Assembly: GCA_033980235.1 (NCBI GenBank)
Contig: CM067064.1
Coordinates: forward strand, 32,145,670 to 32,209,669
DNA from: Diadema setosum
Taxonomy: Eukaryota > Echinodermata > Echinoidea > Diadematoida > Diadematidae
Length of the DNA stretch: 64,000 nucleotides
Direction of reading: 5' to 3'
Shown piece by piece: positions 63,745 through 64,000 of this stretch. Within the stretch, counting starts at the first letter, position 1, and each line of letters starts with the position of its first letter. Under the pieces are notes generated by a model, which saw nothing but the letters and a program-made list of their open reading frames with translations, was not told the origin of the DNA and ran no database searches. Position numbers and translations under genes: made by a program.

Positions 63745-64000
63745 TCTTATAATGTCATTGCAATTGTATTGTATATGAAATTCCCTCGTGGAATTATCGT
63801 TGTTCTGAATTTATTGCGTAATGTTATGTAACCGACCATGACCTGTAACTGTTCACCTGTACCTCCTGCTTTGCTATTCAGAGATCCAGGTGTTCTAACT
63901 TTCTGTAATAGTTAAAGCAGACAGACCTCTCCTCTCTCCTTTCTCCTATCCCTATCTCTATGCAAGTCATCCCTTCCCTATTTTCCTATATGTTATGTAT
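63745..64000. other. Probable LINE 3' UTR, runs off the window
   Basis: No coding signal; continues from the LINE tail. CT-rich from about 63925. Confidence 0.4.

Overview
This window comes from a marine invertebrate genome, most likely a non-vertebrate deuterostome such as an echinoderm. It has spliced genes with very long introns, many TA, CA and C/G homopolymer runs, and dense nested transposable elements. It carries a Ty3/gypsy element with a Gmr1-like pol (a group known from deuterostomes), and arrays of a 155-bp repeat that often contains TGACCTTTGACCT. The species call is an inference. There are no operons, rRNA genes or CRISPR arrays.

Host genes. The one gene I can name is RRP7A, an rRNA-processing factor of the small-subunit processome. 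It lies on the minus strand from about 58033 down to 39085. Five coding exons are visible: 57920-58033, 49794-49933, 48674-48766, 39861-40059 and 39085-39170. The RNA-recognition-domain exon expected between the first two was not found. One exon reads in two frames, as if one base were inserted or lost. Two unnamed plus-strand genes end in the window: a membrane-protein terminal exon at 7024-7343, and a two-exon 3' end at 26650-27463. A few weaker coding candidates are listed with low confidence.

Layout. 1-3200: diverged 225-bp tandem repeats. 4300-5900: a minisatellite and poly-G/C-rich repeats. 7000-8600: gene end and 3' UTR. 9200-12200: an inverted-repeat element holding a 5'-truncated LINE. 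13200-15930: a Tc1/mariner-like inverted-repeat element, then a hairpin element with a degenerate hammerhead-like core that was broken open by a tandem array of tRNA-derived units. 16128-21810: an LTR retrotransposon with near-identical LTRs and a Harbinger-like MITE in the 3' LTR. 21800-34600: two candidate exons, the second gene end, small palindromic elements and 155-bp repeats. 35200-36898: a hAT-type non-autonomous element with an 8-bp duplication. 39085-58033: RRP7A. Its introns hold a 6-kb inverted-repeat element, a nested minisatellite-filled transposon, a LINE fragment and a tandem array of about 750-bp units. 59400-64000: a decayed LINE, more 155-bp repeats, a foldback element and another LINE tail.

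Transposable elements explain most of the window. The most informative signals are the nesting events, because several can be proved from within the window: target duplications, the two LTRs, and the intact opposite arm of an inverted repeat. I did not find a coherent new multi-gene system.
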